Shown in pieces: positions 18,335 through 25,782 of a stretch of DNA of 34,950 bases (position 1 is the first letter of the stretch; the number at the start of each line of letters is the position of its first letter). The DNA comes from Herbaspirillum autotrophicum (GTDB lineage: Bacteria; Pseudomonadota; Gammaproteobacteria; Burkholderiales; Burkholderiaceae_D), in contig NZ_LFLS01000047.1 of NCBI RefSeq assembly GCF_001189915.1, positions 1-34,950 of the forward strand, in the 5' to 3' direction. A program made the translations under genes and the position numbers. Under the pieces are notes generated by a model. That model did not search any database and was not told the origin of the DNA. It saw only the letters and a program-made list of their open reading frames with translations.

Positions 18335-19357
18335 TCAACTTGGTCGGGTCGCCTCTATCTGAACCCAGTAGCGGGTGCGAAACCGCAGTTGCACCGGCAG
18401 CGAATCGGACAGCGACAACAGGATGGCGTCAGTATCGGCCAGCGGGAATACGCCGGAAATGCGCAGCCCGGCGACGCTGTCATCGCACCCGAGCAAGCCC
18501 TTGCGATAGCGGCTCAGTTCCAGCAGAAAGTCACGCAAAGGCATGCCGTCCGCCAGTATCTGCCCCTTGCGCCAACCCCAGTCGTCGGCCGTTGCCGTTT
18601 GCACCGGCAGGACATTGTCGGCGCTCATGGCGGCACGCTGGCCGGCCTGGATGATCAGGCTGTCGCTGCCGTGGCGAGGCGTCAGTTTCACCGCACCTTG
18701 TTCGACCACGACCATGGTGCGGTCATCTTGTTGTCGTACCGAATAGCGCGTGCCCAATGCCAGCGCCTGGCCTTGCAGGGTTTCTACGAAAAACGGCCGC
18801 TGCACCGGGGTTTGTTCGGCGGCAGTGGCAATGAACAATTCACCCTTGATCAGTTCCACCCGGCGTTGCGTGGCGCTGTAGCGAATGTTGGCGGCGCTGT
18901 CGGTATTGAGGTCGAGCTGACTGCCGTCCGCCAGCGTGAATGAGCGCTGTTCGCCGGTCGCCGTCGAAAAGTCGGCCAGCATGCTTTGGCCGGCAGTGCT
19001 GCGCAGGCCGGACCAACCGACGACGCCAATGCCGGACAGCCACAACAGCAGGTTGACGGCCTTGCGTCGCGATACCGGACGCTGCGTCAGCGCCTGTCGT
19101 GCAGCATGGCCATCCAGATGTCGCAACTGGCCGCTGACACGTTCGATATGTTGCCATGCGCGTGCGTGATCGGGATTGGCGTCGTGCCAGTGTCGCCATG
19201 CTTCTTTGTCGGTCGCCGTGGCTTCATCGCTCATCAGCGTGGTCAGCCACTCCGCCGCCTGCATCGCGATGCCGATATCAATTGGCTGACCGTTGGCGTG
19301 GACCTGACCCATGCCGGGGCGCACGGAGGGAGAACGGGAGGAACTGACGGATGACAT
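18335..19357 (-). CDS. FecR-family transmembrane anti-sigma regulator
   Basis: The protein has 340 residues from the ATG at 19357. The N-terminal cytoplasmic anti-sigma domain (DUF4880-like) carries AAEWLTTLMS and the typical HxxHARAWQHIE pattern. One membrane helix follows (NLLLWLSGIGVVGWSGL), then the periplasmic FecR domain (TATGEQRSFTLADGSQLDLN ... GELFIATA). It relays the signal from the receptor STN domain to the sigma factor. The start is uncertain. A GTG at 19384 overlaps the fecI stop as GTGA and would add nine residues, and neither start has a clear ribosome site. The frame stays open far upstream inside fecI, but that is a shadow. Confidence 0.9.
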   Translation of the reverse strand: MSSVSSSRSPSVRPGMGQVHANGQPIDIGIAMQAAEWLTTLMSDEATATDKEAWRHWHDANPDHARAWQHIERVSGQLRHLDGHAARQALTQRPVSRRKAVNLLLWLSGIGVVGWSGLRSTAGQSMLADFSTATGEQRSFTLADGSQLDLNTDSAANIRYSATQRRVELIKGELFIATAAEQTPVQRPFFVETLQGQALALGTRYSVRQQDDRTMVVVEQGAVKLTPRHGSDSLIIQAGQRAAMSADNVLPVQTATADDWGWRKGQILADGMPLRDFLLELSRYRKGLLGCDDSVAGLRISGVFPLADTDAILLSLSDSLPVQLRFRTRYWVQIEATRPS

Positions 19358-19380
19358 GGCCGGCAGCGAAGTCGGCGGCT

Positions 19381-19899
19381 TCACAGCGTGGAAAAATCGG
19401 GCATGGCAAAGAAGCACAGCAGATTGGCCTGGCTCAGATATTTCTTGACCGAGTGTGTGCTGACGTTCAGTTCGGCGGCGATCTCGGCGTAACGCATGCC
19501 GTCCAGATGCGCCATCAGGAATGCGCTCCTGGCCTTGGCCGAGAGCTGGTCCAGCAGACGGTCCACCATGTGCAGCGATTCGACCAGAATCGACACCGTT
19601 TCCGGCGACGGATGACTGGCCTCGGGCAAATGCATCAGCGCATCGAGATAGGCTTTTTCCAGTGCTTCGCGACGGCAGTGATTGGCCACCAGCCGGCTGG
19701 CGATGGTGGCGAGGAAGGGACGCGGTTCGCGGATTTCGCTTTCGCAACGCGCCACCAGAATCTTGACGAAGGTATCCTGCGCCAGATCACTGGCCAGCCC
19801 GGCATCATACAAACGGCGCTGCAACCAGCGCAGCAGCCAGGGATGGTGGTCAACGTAGAGTGATTGAATGTCATGCGGCAGCGAGTTGGCGGAAACCAT
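19381..19899 (-). CDS. FecI-family ECF sigma factor for iron uptake
   Basis: The 172-residue protein is the usual size for FecI. Region 2 has LYVDHHPWLLRWLQRRL and SDLAQDTFVKILVAR, followed by PRPFLATIASRLVANHCRR. Region 4 has LLDQLSAKARSAFLMAHLDG and a helix-turn-helix MRYAEIAAELNVSTHSVKKYLSQA. It heads the fecI-fecR-receptor cluster and is the expected target of the FecR encoded 23 nt downstream. A Fur-box-like palindrome ends 19 nt upstream of the start, so iron repression is likely. The start codon at 19899 lacks a strong ribosome site. Confidence 0.93.
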   Translation of the reverse strand: MVSANSLPHDIQSLYVDHHPWLLRWLQRRLYDAGLASDLAQDTFVKILVARCESEIREPRPFLATIASRLVANHCRREALEKAYLDALMHLPEASHPSPETVSILVESLHMVDRLLDQLSAKARSAFLMAHLDGMRYAEIAAELNVSTHSVKKYLSQANLLCFFAMPDFSTL

Positions 19900-19917
19900 G
19901 GAATACCGAAATCTAAA

Positions 19918-19932
19918 TAAGAATTATTCTCA
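19918..19932 (-). promoter_or_regulatory. Fur-box-like 7-1-7 palindrome upstream of fecI
   Basis: On the minus strand the site reads TGAGAAT-A-ATTCTTA, against the Fur 7-1-7 consensus TGATAAT-n-ATTATCA (11 of 14 positions). It lies 19 bp upstream of the fecI start, where a repressor would block the promoter. Regulation by Fur is inferred from the match and from the iron-uptake genes. Confidence 0.7.
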
Positions 19933-20177
19933 TGATAGCGGTGTGCAGCCTCGAAAACAATCGCGTTGTTTTGGGCGTTGTGGAAATGCGACTTGGCATT
20001 GTGTGCTGTGGAGGTGTTGTCTGGCACCGGCCTCGCACCGAATTCCGGGGGATATCAAGTATGGACAGCTGCAGGCTTGTGGGGATGCGTGACTGCAATC
20101 GAGAGTAGCGAGCAGAGACAGAGGACGTGTCAAATAAACAATTTTTCCGGGGCGTGCCATTGGAACCCGGGCAGAGT

Positions 20178-20190
20178 GGGGTTATACCCC
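20178..20190. promoter_or_regulatory. GGGGT-TAT-ACCCC palindrome before the antitoxin gene
   Basis: A perfect 5-bp inverted repeat with a 3-nt spacer ends 4 nt before the ATG at 20195. Toxin-antitoxin operons are usually self-repressed at a palindrome at this position. The stretch 20091-20177 shows no gene. Confidence 0.4.
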
Positions 20191-20194
20191 GCGA

Positions 20195-20380
20195 ATGGTC
20201 AATCTGATCCACCCCATGCCGGAAAAATACCTGCTGCCACGCGATACAGACGCGATTGGCCCGCAGAACGATGCCGAACGGCGTCTGTATGCACTGGTCA
20301 AGGAAGGTCTCGACAGCGGTACTGCGGCAGAGACCAGCATCGCTGAGCTGATTGCTGAGTCGCGCACCCGCATTCATTAA
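20195..20380 (+). CDS. Small ParD-like antitoxin
   Basis: The protein has 61 residues. The C-terminal part (LYALVKEGLDSGTA ... SIAELIAESRTRIH) resembles the toxin-binding tail of ParD-type antitoxins. The N-terminal part has no recognisable ribbon-helix-helix, and the frame upstream reaches a stop at 20135 without one, so the DNA-binding half may be absent or very divergent. A second ATG at 20216 could also be the start; neither has a ribosome site. It is 11 nt upstream of the ParE-like gene, the standard antitoxin-toxin order. The identification rests mainly on that pairing. Confidence 0.6.
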   Translation: MVNLIHPMPEKYLLPRDTDAIGPQNDAERRLYALVKEGLDSGTAAETSIAELIAESRTRIH

Positions 20381-20391
20381 AAGCCTTAAGC

Positions 20392-20699
20392 ATGCGTTTC
20401 AGGCTGGCCCCTGTCGCCAGGTCCGACCTCCTCGATATCACTGATTATTACGCGGATATTTCTGAAGCCTTGGCTGATCGTTTCGTGGATGAGCTTGATG
20501 CCACGTTACACGGCCTGTGCTATCAACCTGATATCGGTTCTCGCCGCTACGCCCACTTTATGCAAGACCAATCGCTGCGATGTGGCAGTTGGATCACTTC
20601 CCTTTCCTGTTGTTCTATCGTATTGATGGCCAATTGCTCGACGTATTGCGTGTATTGCACGAACGACGCGATCTGTCGGCTGATCTGATCACGCACTGA
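20392..20699 (+). pseudogene. ParE-family toxin, disrupted by a single frameshift
   Basis: Residues 1-63 in the first frame (FRLAPVARSDLLDITDYYAD ... HFMQDQSLR) match the ParE/RelE-fold toxin pattern. At about 20578-20580 the family sequence moves to another frame. From 20580 it reads MWQLDHFPFLLFYRIDGQ and then LLDVLRVLHERRDLSADLI, ending at a TGA at 20697-20699. Restoring one base after CTGCG would give a continuous ParE protein of about 103 residues. Read without correction the frame runs on to 20688 with a Cys-rich tail unlike the family. The gene is either a recent single-base deletion or a sequencing error. If real, the toxin is probably dead because the C-terminal strand with the conserved Arg cluster is lost. 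Confidence 0.8.
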
Positions 20700-20781
20700 G
20701 AATGGCGGCAAGTAATTGGCAGTAAGCTTGTTGCAAGGTGATGCTGCCAAACTGAAGGGCGGCATCTCTCTCATTTGATAT

Positions 20782-22245
20782 CTACATCAAAATGATGTCG
20801 TACTGCTCCTGCGAATAATCGGTCTGCACCTGCAGCGAAATCGGCTTCTTGATGAAGTCGCCGAGCATCGCCAGATGTTGCGACTCTTCTTCGAGGAACA
20901 TGTCGACCACCACCTGCGCGGCGAGGATGCGGAATTCGCGCGGGTTGAATTGCTTGGCTTCGCGCAGTACTTCGCGCAGGATTTCGTAGCATACGGTGCG
21001 CGAGGTTTTGACCTGGCCTTTGCCCTGACAGGCGGGGCAGGTTTCGCACAGGATATGCGCCAGCGATTCGCGCGTGCGTTTGCGGGTCATCTCGACCAGC
21101 CCGAGGGTGGAGAAGGTCGATACCGAAATCTTGGTGCGGTCGCGTTGCAAGGCCTTGTTCAATTCCGACAGCACGGCGCTGCGATGCTCCAGGTTTTCCA
21201 TGTCGATGAAATCGAGGATGATGATGCCGCCCAGATTGCGCAGGCGCAACTGGCGCGCTATCGCATGCGCCGCTTCCAGATTGGTCTTGAAGATGGTGTC
21301 GTCAAAATTGCGGCCGTTGACGAAACTGCCGGTATTGACGTCGATGGTGGTCATCGCTTCGGTCTGGTCGACAATCAGGTAACCGCCCGACTTGAGATCG
21401 ACACGGCGACCGAGCGCCCGTTCGATTTCTTCTTCCACGGCGTACAGATCGAACAGTGGCCGTTCGCCGCGATAGTGCATCATCTTCGGCAACACCGACG
21501 GCGTGTACAAGGTGCCGAACTGTTGCAGCATGGTGAAGTTTTCGCGCGAGTCGATCTGGATGCTGGTGGTGCTGTCGCTGACGAAGTCGCGCAGTACGCG
21601 CTGGGCCAGGCTCAGATCCTGATAGAGCAGGGTCGGCGCCGGCTTGGTCTTGCTCTGTGAGGTGATGGTGGCCCAGGTCTTGCGCAGGTATTCGACGTCC
21701 ATTTGCAGATCGGCGTCGGAAGCATCTTCGGCCATGGTGCGGATGATGAAGCCGCCTTTTTCTTCGGACGGCAGCAGCGCCTGTACTTTGCTGCGCAACA
21801 GTTCGCGTTCGGCTTCGTTTTCGATGCGTTGCGAAATGCCGATATGCTTGTCTTGCGGCAGATACACCAACATGCGGCCGGCAATCGAAATCTGTGTCGA
21901 CAACCGCGCGCCCTTGGTGCCGATCGGATCCTTGATGACTTGCACGGTGACGGTCTGGCCGTCGTACAGCAGTTTTTCTATCGGCGTCGGCGGCGTGCTC
22001 TGGCCGTCATGCGGTTTGGCTTCCCAGATATCGGCTACGTGCAGAAAGGCGGCGCGTTCGAGGCCGATATCGATGAAGGCCGATTGCATGCCCGGCAACA
22101 CCCGTACTACCTTGCCCAGATAAATATTGCCGGCCAGGCCGCGCGACAGCGTGCGCTCGATGTGCAGCTCTTGCACTGCGCCTTGCAGGATCAGGGCGAC
22201 GCGGGTTTCCTGCGGCGTAATGTTGATCAGGATGTCTTCGTTCAT
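20782..22245 (-). CDS. rng: Ribonuclease G
   Basis: The 487-residue protein is the normal length for RNase G and lacks the long C-terminal scaffold of RNase E. An S1 domain lies at ~36-120 (GNIYLGKVVRVLPGMQSAFI), followed by the 5'-sensor and RNase H-like regions. The catalytic DNase I-like domain has TTIDVNTGSFV and IILDFIDM, whose Asp residues bind Mg2+. The Zn-link motif is CETCPACQGKG. It matures the 5' end of 16S rRNA and takes part in mRNA decay in the cytoplasm. Its ATG overlaps the maf stop as ATGA, so translation is probably coupled. It is the last gene of the housekeeping block. Confidence 0.97.
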   Translation of the reverse strand: MNEDILINITPQETRVALILQGAVQELHIERTLSRGLAGNIYLGKVVRVLPGMQSAFIDIGLERAAFLHVADIWEAKPHDGQSTPPTPIEKLLYDGQTVTVQVIKDPIGTKGARLSTQISIAGRMLVYLPQDKHIGISQRIENEAERELLRSKVQALLPSEEKGGFIIRTMAEDASDADLQMDVEYLRKTWATITSQSKTKPAPTLLYQDLSLAQRVLRDFVSDSTTSIQIDSRENFTMLQQFGTLYTPSVLPKMMHYRGERPLFDLYAVEEEIERALGRRVDLKSGGYLIVDQTEAMTTIDVNTGSFVNGRNFDDTIFKTNLEAAHAIARQLRLRNLGGIIILDFIDMENLEHRSAVLSELNKALQRDRTKISVSTFSTLGLVEMTRKRTRESLAHILCETCPACQGKGQVKTSRTVCYEILREVLREAKQFNPREFRILAAQVVVDMFLEEESQHLAMLGDFIKKPISLQVQTDYSQEQYDIILM

Positions 22246-22844
22246 AAAATGCGCAAGCCTGCCTTTTCCAAAAGTTGCGCCGTTTCAAACAACGGCAGCC
22301 CCATGATGCCAGAATGGCTGCCTGCTATGTCTTGAATAAATGCAGCGGCCAGTCCCTGGATGCCATAAGCACCCGCTTTATCGTAGGGTTCCTGTGTGTT
22401 GCAGTAAGCGCGAATCTCGCATTCCGACAGCGCCCGGAAGGCAACATCGGATGATTGCGTGACCTGAAAGGTCTTTTCCTTGCTGATGACGGCAATGCTG
22501 GTCAGTACCTGATGGGTGCGCCCGGACAGGCGGGTGATCATGGAGACGGCTTCGGCCATGTCGGCCGGTTTGCCCAGAATCTCGCCATCGATCACCACGG
22601 TGGTGTCGGCCGCCAGCACCGGCCGCGGGCGCAGTTGCCGGGTCAGCATGGTGTGATAGGCGCTGTTGAGCTTGTCGCGCGTGACGCGCGTCACATAGTC
22701 ATTGGCTTTTTCGCCCGGCAGCACCTGTTCGTCGACTTCCTTGTCATTGAGCAGCAATTCGAAGTCGATGCCGATCTGGCGCAGCAATTCGCGACGGCGC
22801 GGGCTTTTGGAGGCGAGGTAAATTTTTCGGTCAAGAGGTTTCAT
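22242..22844 (-). CDS. maf: Maf-like nucleoside triphosphate pyrophosphatase
   Basis: The 200-residue protein has the Maf signature SKSPRRRELL near the N-terminus, ADTTVVIDGEILGKP in the middle and DKAGAYGIQGLAAAFI near the C-terminus. These proteins hydrolyse canonical or modified dTTP and UTP to monophosphates and are linked to house-cleaning or septum control. The sequence looks like the YhdE (dTTP/UTP) type rather than YceF, but I am less sure of the subfamily. It overlaps rng by 4 nt and lies 85 nt after rlmH. Confidence 0.93.
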   Translation of the reverse strand: MKPLDRKIYLASKSPRRRELLRQIGIDFELLLNDKEVDEQVLPGEKANDYVTRVTRDKLNSAYHTMLTRQLRPRPVLAADTTVVIDGEILGKPADMAEAVSMITRLSGRTHQVLTSIAVISKEKTFQVTQSSDVAFRALSECEIRAYCNTQEPYDKAGAYGIQGLAAAFIQDIAGSHSGIMGLPLFETAQLLEKAGLRIL

Positions 22845-22904
22845 GGCCTGATCAATATCAATACCCGGCTACAGGGCACAGCAAGTCCCCGGGCTGTACT
22901 TTGA

Positions 22905-22918
22905 CGCTGCATGCAGCG
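22905..22918. repeat. 14-bp perfect palindrome in the rlmH-maf gap
   Basis: CGCTGCATGCAGCG is fully self-complementary and sits 11 nt after the rlmH stop. No T-run follows it on the minus strand. It may be a transcript hairpin or chance; nothing else is visible in the 85 bp gap. Confidence 0.4.
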
Positions 22919-22929
22919 CCGGCGAATTG

Positions 22930-23400
22930 CTACGCGCGGTGATAAGGATGATTTTGCGTAATCGACCATGCACGATACAACTGTTCGGCAAGCAATACGC
23001 GCACCATGCCATGCGGCAAGGTCAGGCTGGAAATGCGCACCAGCATATCGGCACCGGCCTTGAAGCCGGCGTCGAGCCCGTCTGCACCGCCAATGACGAA
23101 GGCGACGTCGCGCCCGTCCTGCTGCCATTGCGTCAGAAGTTGCGATAACTGCATCGTGGTGAGATCTTTGCCGCGCTCATCCAGTGCGATGATGCGCGCC
23201 CCCTTCGGTAATGCCGCTTCTATCTTGCTGCGCTCCTGGGCCTTCACGGTGTCGGCGTTCTTGCTGCCGGAGCGTTCTATGGGTTTTATTTCTTTCAGCA
23301 GAACGCGGCATTCGGCCGGCATTCTCTTGGTGTATTCGTTGACGCCTGTTTCGATCCAGTCGGGCATCTTGTGCCCGACTGCTGCGATGAATAACTGCAT
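22930..23400 (-). CDS. rlmH: 23S rRNA pseudouridine-1915 N3-methyltransferase RlmH
   Basis: The 156-residue protein has the expected RlmH length and SPOUT fold. The knot shows FVIGGADGLD (SAM-binding) and LTLPHGMVRVLLAEQLYRAW, and it ends with the conserved NHPYHR. It methylates the pseudouridine at position 1915 in helix 69 of 23S rRNA on the 70S ribosome. GAGGT about 9 nt upstream supports the start. It follows rsfS by 14 nt, as in many proteobacteria. Confidence 0.97.
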   Translation of the reverse strand: MQLFIAAVGHKMPDWIETGVNEYTKRMPAECRVLLKEIKPIERSGSKNADTVKAQERSKIEAALPKGARIIALDERGKDLTTMQLSQLLTQWQQDGRDVAFVIGGADGLDAGFKAGADMLVRISSLTLPHGMVRVLLAEQLYRAWSITQNHPYHRA

Positions 23401-23414
23401 CGCCTGCTACCTCG

Positions 23415-24113
23415 TCAAGCGGTCTTGGCGCGTGGTGCGCGTTTGGCTGCTGCGGCCTTCTTCGATGCGGTAGCGGTCTTGGTGGCGGCCACTTTGACAG
23501 TCTTGCCGACAGCCTTTTTGGGCGGCGCCTTTTTCTTGGCTGCAGGTGCGGCCGTTGCCTTGTCGCTGATGATCTTGCTGGCGGTCGGCTTCTTCTTGCT
23601 GGCCGGTGGCGCAGCAGGCGTAGCCGGCTTGGCGCGTGGCTTGCGCACTGCCTTCTTCGGTTCGTCGTCGTCCACTGCCTGGCTGGCATTGACTGTCAGG
23701 TGGCGCGAGCGCTTCGGTGCCGGGGCATCTGCTTCAGCCTGCTTGGCAGCGGTGCTGGAAGCGGTACGCTTGGCGGCGCCCAGCTTGACTTCCTTTTCGC
23801 CCCAGATTTCTTCCAGGCGGTAGTAAGCACGGATTGCCGGTTGCATGATGTGGACGATCATGTCGCCCAGATCGACCAGTACCCATTCGCCGGTTTGTTC
23901 ACCTTCGATGCTCAGGACGTTGCCGCCCTTGGACTTGACCTTGTCGCGTACGGATGCCGCCAGCGCTTTGGTCTGACGGTTGGAGGTGCCGGAGGCAATC
24001 GCCACGCGGTCGAACAGACTGGTCAGATGCGTCGTGTCATAGATGCGGATTTCTTGCGCCTTGACGTCTTCCAGTGCGTCCACGACGAGGGTTTGTAGTT
24101 TTTTGATGTCCAT
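23415..24113 (-). CDS. rsfS: Ribosomal silencing factor RsfS with a long Lys/Ala-rich C-terminal tail
   Basis: Residues 1-~107 form a complete RsfS (Iojap/DUF143) domain with the typical GTSNRQTKALA and EGEQTGEWVLVDLGDMIVHI. It binds ribosomal protein uL14 and blocks subunit joining under starvation. Residues ~108-232 are an extension absent from the ~105-residue E. coli protein. The tail is rich in Lys, Ala, Pro and Arg, with repeats such as KKAAAAKRAPRAKTA and AAPAAKKKAPPKKAVGK. It is probably disordered and resembles histone H1-like or AlgP-like tails. The ATG overlaps the nadD stop by one base (TAATG). The frame is continuous, so this is a fusion or expansion and not a frameshift artefact. 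Confidence 0.95.
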   Translation of the reverse strand: MDIKKLQTLVVDALEDVKAQEIRIYDTTHLTSLFDRVAIASGTSNRQTKALAASVRDKVKSKGGNVLSIEGEQTGEWVLVDLGDMIVHIMQPAIRAYYRLEEIWGEKEVKLGAAKRTASSTAAKQAEADAPAPKRSRHLTVNASQAVDDDEPKKAVRKPRAKPATPAAPPASKKKPTASKIISDKATAAPAAKKKAPPKKAVGKTVKVAATKTATASKKAAAAKRAPRAKTA

Positions 24114-24787
24114 TAGTTTCGATAAAGATGATGTTGTTCGATATAGTCTAGCACCCTCGCCGGGATCAGCGTGTCCGGTCTTTCGCCGCGTTGCAGCATG
24201 CTGCGGATTTCGGTCGACGAAATATCTACGGCGAGACTGGATGCCAGATAGGCGCGACCGTGAGATGTCGAGCGAATCTGCTGTGCGGTGCCGGCGCGGC
24301 GGGAAAACTCTTCCATGACGACGGCCGGGACCTGCGACGGTTCAACGCCAAAGCCCGGACGTGATGCCGCGCACAGGTGCGCATGGTCAAACAGTTGTTG
24401 CCAGCCTTGCCAGGTGTCCAGATGCTGCAACTGGTCCGAGCCCATCAGAAAGACGATGGAAACTGCCGGTCCCAGCTCGGCACGCAAGGCCTGCAAGGTA
24501 TCGATGGTATAAGTTGCTGTAGCGCGCTGAATTTCCTGTTGGTCTATGACCACAGGGACGGTTTGCTGATCAAATGCCCGTTTGACCATTTCCACGCGAT
24601 CTGAGGGAGCTGCCTGCAGACCGTGCTTTTGCCATGGGTTACCGGTGGGGATTATACGCAGTTCGTCGGGATGCAGCAGTTCCACGAAGTGTTCGGCCAG
24701 CGCCACGTGGCCTTTATGCACCGGATCGAAGCTGCCGCCGAGGATCGTGATGCAGCGTTGCGCAGGAACGGCCGCCACTACAGCCAT
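24113..24787 (-). CDS. nadD: Nicotinate-nucleotide adenylyltransferase
   Basis: The 224-residue protein has the nucleotidyltransferase motif GGSFDPVHKGH near the N-terminus and the ISSTEIRS motif near the C-terminus. It joins nicotinate mononucleotide and ATP to give deamido-NAD in the shared step of NAD synthesis. The gene overlaps the hemF 3' end by 10 nt and the rsfS start by 1 nt. The first ~10 residues are weakly conserved, so the exact start at 24787 is somewhat uncertain. Confidence 0.96.
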   Translation of the reverse strand: MAVVAAVPAQRCITILGGSFDPVHKGHVALAEHFVELLHPDELRIIPTGNPWQKHGLQAAPSDRVEMVKRAFDQQTVPVVIDQQEIQRATATYTIDTLQALRAELGPAVSIVFLMGSDQLQHLDTWQGWQQLFDHAHLCAASRPGFGVEPSQVPAVVMEEFSRRAGTAQQIRSTSHGRAYLASSLAVDISSTEIRSMLQRGERPDTLIPARVLDYIEQHHLYRN

Positions 24788-25689
24788 TCCTTGTGAATCA
24801 GAAAATCGGTGTACAGCGCGGCTTCCGGAGTGCCGGCTTCGGGCTGCCAGTTATAGCGCCATTTCACTACCGGCGGCATCGACATCAGGATCGATTCGGT
24901 GCGCCCGCCCGATTGCAGGCCGAACAGCGTGCCACGGTCAAATACCAGATTGAACTCCACATAGCGACCCCGGCGATACGCCTGAAAGTCGCGCTGGTGC
25001 TCGCCGTAAGGCTGATCTTTGCGTTGCCGGAGCAAGGGCAGGTAGGCGTCGAGGAAGCTGTCGCCGACATGGCGCACCATAGCAAAACTGTCGTCGAAGC
25101 CGAGGGCATTGAAGTCATCGAAGAAAATGCCGCCGACGCCGCGCGGCTCCTGCCGGTGCTTCAGATAGAAGTAGTCATCGCACCATTGCTTGAAGCGCGG
25201 ATACAGATCGGCACCCGAGGGTGCCAGTGCATCACGGCAAGTACGATGAAAGTGTTGCGCATCTTCGACAAAACCGTAATACGGCGTCAGGTCCATGCCG
25301 CCGCCGAACCACCAGACCGGTTCCTGACCTTCGGCGGTGGTGGTAAAGAAGCGCACATTCATGTGCACCGTCGGCGCGTAGGGATTGCGCGGATGCAGTA
25401 CCAGCGACACGCCCATGGCCTGCCATTCGCGGCCGGCGATTTCCGGCCGGTTGGCTGCCGCCGAGGGTGGCAGGTTCTTGCCCATGACGTGCGAGAAACC
25501 GACCCCGCCACGTTCCAGCACGTTGCCTTCCTCGATGATGCGCGAGATACCGCCGCCGCCTTCGGGACGGTTCCATGAATCGGTCAGAAAGGGTTTGCCA
25601 TCGACACTCTCCAAGGCCGCTACGATGCGGTTTTGCAGATCTTGCAGGTAGGCTTTGACAGTAGCAGTTGCGTTTGCGGATGAGGTCAC
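24778..25689 (-). CDS. hemF: Oxygen-dependent coproporphyrinogen III oxidase
   Basis: I chose the GTG at 25689, which gives 303 residues, close to the usual ~300. A GTG at 25767 would add 26 residues unlike the family. Neither start has a strong ribosome site. Conserved HemF blocks are present: SWNRPEGGGG, GVGFSHVMG, HMNVRFF, WWFGGGMDLTPYYG, GGIFFDDFN, YVEFNLVFDRGTLFGLQSGG and ESILMSMPP. The enzyme decarboxylates coproporphyrinogen III to protoporphyrinogen IX using oxygen, in the cytoplasm. This points to aerobic growth. It overlaps nadD by 10 nt and follows the mscS gene by 93 nt. Confidence 0.96.
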   Translation of the reverse strand: MTSSANATATVKAYLQDLQNRIVAALESVDGKPFLTDSWNRPEGGGGISRIIEEGNVLERGGVGFSHVMGKNLPPSAAANRPEIAGREWQAMGVSLVLHPRNPYAPTVHMNVRFFTTTAEGQEPVWWFGGGMDLTPYYGFVEDAQHFHRTCRDALAPSGADLYPRFKQWCDDYFYLKHRQEPRGVGGIFFDDFNALGFDDSFAMVRHVGDSFLDAYLPLLRQRKDQPYGEHQRDFQAYRRGRYVEFNLVFDRGTLFGLQSGGRTESILMSMPPVVKWRYNWQPEAGTPEAALYTDFLIHKEWL

Positions 25690-25782
25690 GGCGCGTAGGT
25701 GGCTGAAAATACCCGGCGATTGTACCTTGCCGGGCGTTTCACGGATAGCCTGACGCGCCGTTGGCACACCGGCGTCAGGGTT

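Noticed and set aside
19358..19747. Upstream extension of the fecR frame into fecI
   Set aside because: The added 130 residues are a shadow of the sigma gene and lack FecR features.
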